In this document: positions 63,927 through 64,000 of the stretch, one piece after another
How the letters are laid out: the number at the start of each line of letters is the position of its first letter
Numbering within the stretch: position 1 is the first letter of the stretch
NCBI RefSeq assembly: GCF_001510715.1
Contig: NZ_LMTJ01000005.1
Span: 483,671 to 547,670, forward strand
Direction: 5' to 3'
Source of the DNA: Bacillus sp. FJAT-29814
GTDB taxonomy: Bacteria; Bacillota; Bacilli; Bacillales; Cytobacillaceae
Length of the DNA: 64,000 nt
The notes under the pieces: generated by a model
Database searches by the model: none
What the model saw: only the letters and a program-made list of their open reading frames with translations
What the model was told of the DNA's origin: nothing
Translations under genes and position numbers: made by a program

Positions 63927-64000
63927 ATTGTAGACAAAAGGCATTTTGAATTTCACGATTTTGGTGTCTTTTTCCATATTCAAGCTTATTCTGTTTGATT

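Noticed and set aside
63927..64000. Partial coding sequence at the right edge
   Set aside because: Minus-strand frames are open, but none shows a recognisable pattern and they run through a terminator-like hairpin.

Overview
The window is chromosomal DNA from an endospore-forming member of the Bacillaceae (genus not determined). It carries spoIIA, spoIIM, spoVA, dacF and mciZ, AGGAGG-type ribosome binding sites, many TTG/GTG starts and T-tailed hairpin terminators. From memory, gene order follows the B. subtilis yqi-yqj-yqk-spoIIA-spoVA-lysA-ypuA-ribT-ypuF stretch closely, so most of it is conserved backbone with a few lineage-specific insertions.

Layout. 1-9050: end of the sigma-54 activator BkdR, a sigma-54 promoter and the branched-chain keto acid operon ptb-bcd-buk-lpdV-bkdAA-bkdAB-bkdB. 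9091-10159: DUF1129-like membrane protein plus PadR repressor with a palindromic candidate operator. 10320-15441: mutA-mutB-meaB. 15551-18408: bacilliredoxin BrxB and an amino-acid ABC transporter. 18469-21239: L,D-transpeptidase, the 32-residue Prli42 miniprotein, methylmalonyl-CoA epimerase and acyl-CoA carboxylase beta. 21346-28716: peptidase T-like enzyme, DNA polymerase IV, Zwf, RNase Z, NamA, a glycosyltransferase. 28894-32472: proline-type T-box and ProI, a metallo-hydrolase, an SDR and a DUF1232 protein. 32642-38289: two MFS exporters, LexA-controlled YqjW/YqjX polymerase pair, thioesterase, CDGSH protein. 38437-44039: HesB/YqkB-like gene with an in-frame UGA, hydrolase, HMG-CoA lyase, thiolase, YqkE, a hairpin repeat array, aldo/keto reductase, MciZ. 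44116-48430: NudF, YqxK, SpoIIM, Fur, YqzK, XerD. 48657-52010: nucleoside salvage (DeoB, PupG, Pdp). 52151-58285: dacF, spoIIAA-AB-sigF and a spoVA operon lacking AC, AD and AEB. 58450-63816: lysA, ypuA, an IscB gene with its probable omega RNA, a 31-residue membrane peptide, orphan ribT and ypuF.

How it fits together. BkdR/SigL drives oxidation of valine, isoleucine and leucine keto acids to acyl-CoAs. Propionyl-CoA from these is handled by the carboxylase, epimerase, mutase and MeaB encoded nearby; HMG-CoA lyase and thiolase suit the leucine branch. The spoIIA/spoVA block is controlled by Spo0A/SigH, SigF and SigG sites visible in the DNA.

Most interesting: (1) a HesB-like gene whose UGA codon replaces the second cysteine of a Cys-Gly-Cys motif and is followed at SECIS distance by a small GG-looped hairpin, so a probable selenoprotein; (2) a nearly intact IscB RNA-guided nuclease locus; (3) an intergenic repeat family with four copies here; (4) a tandem array of about 52-bp inverted repeats with compensating stem changes.
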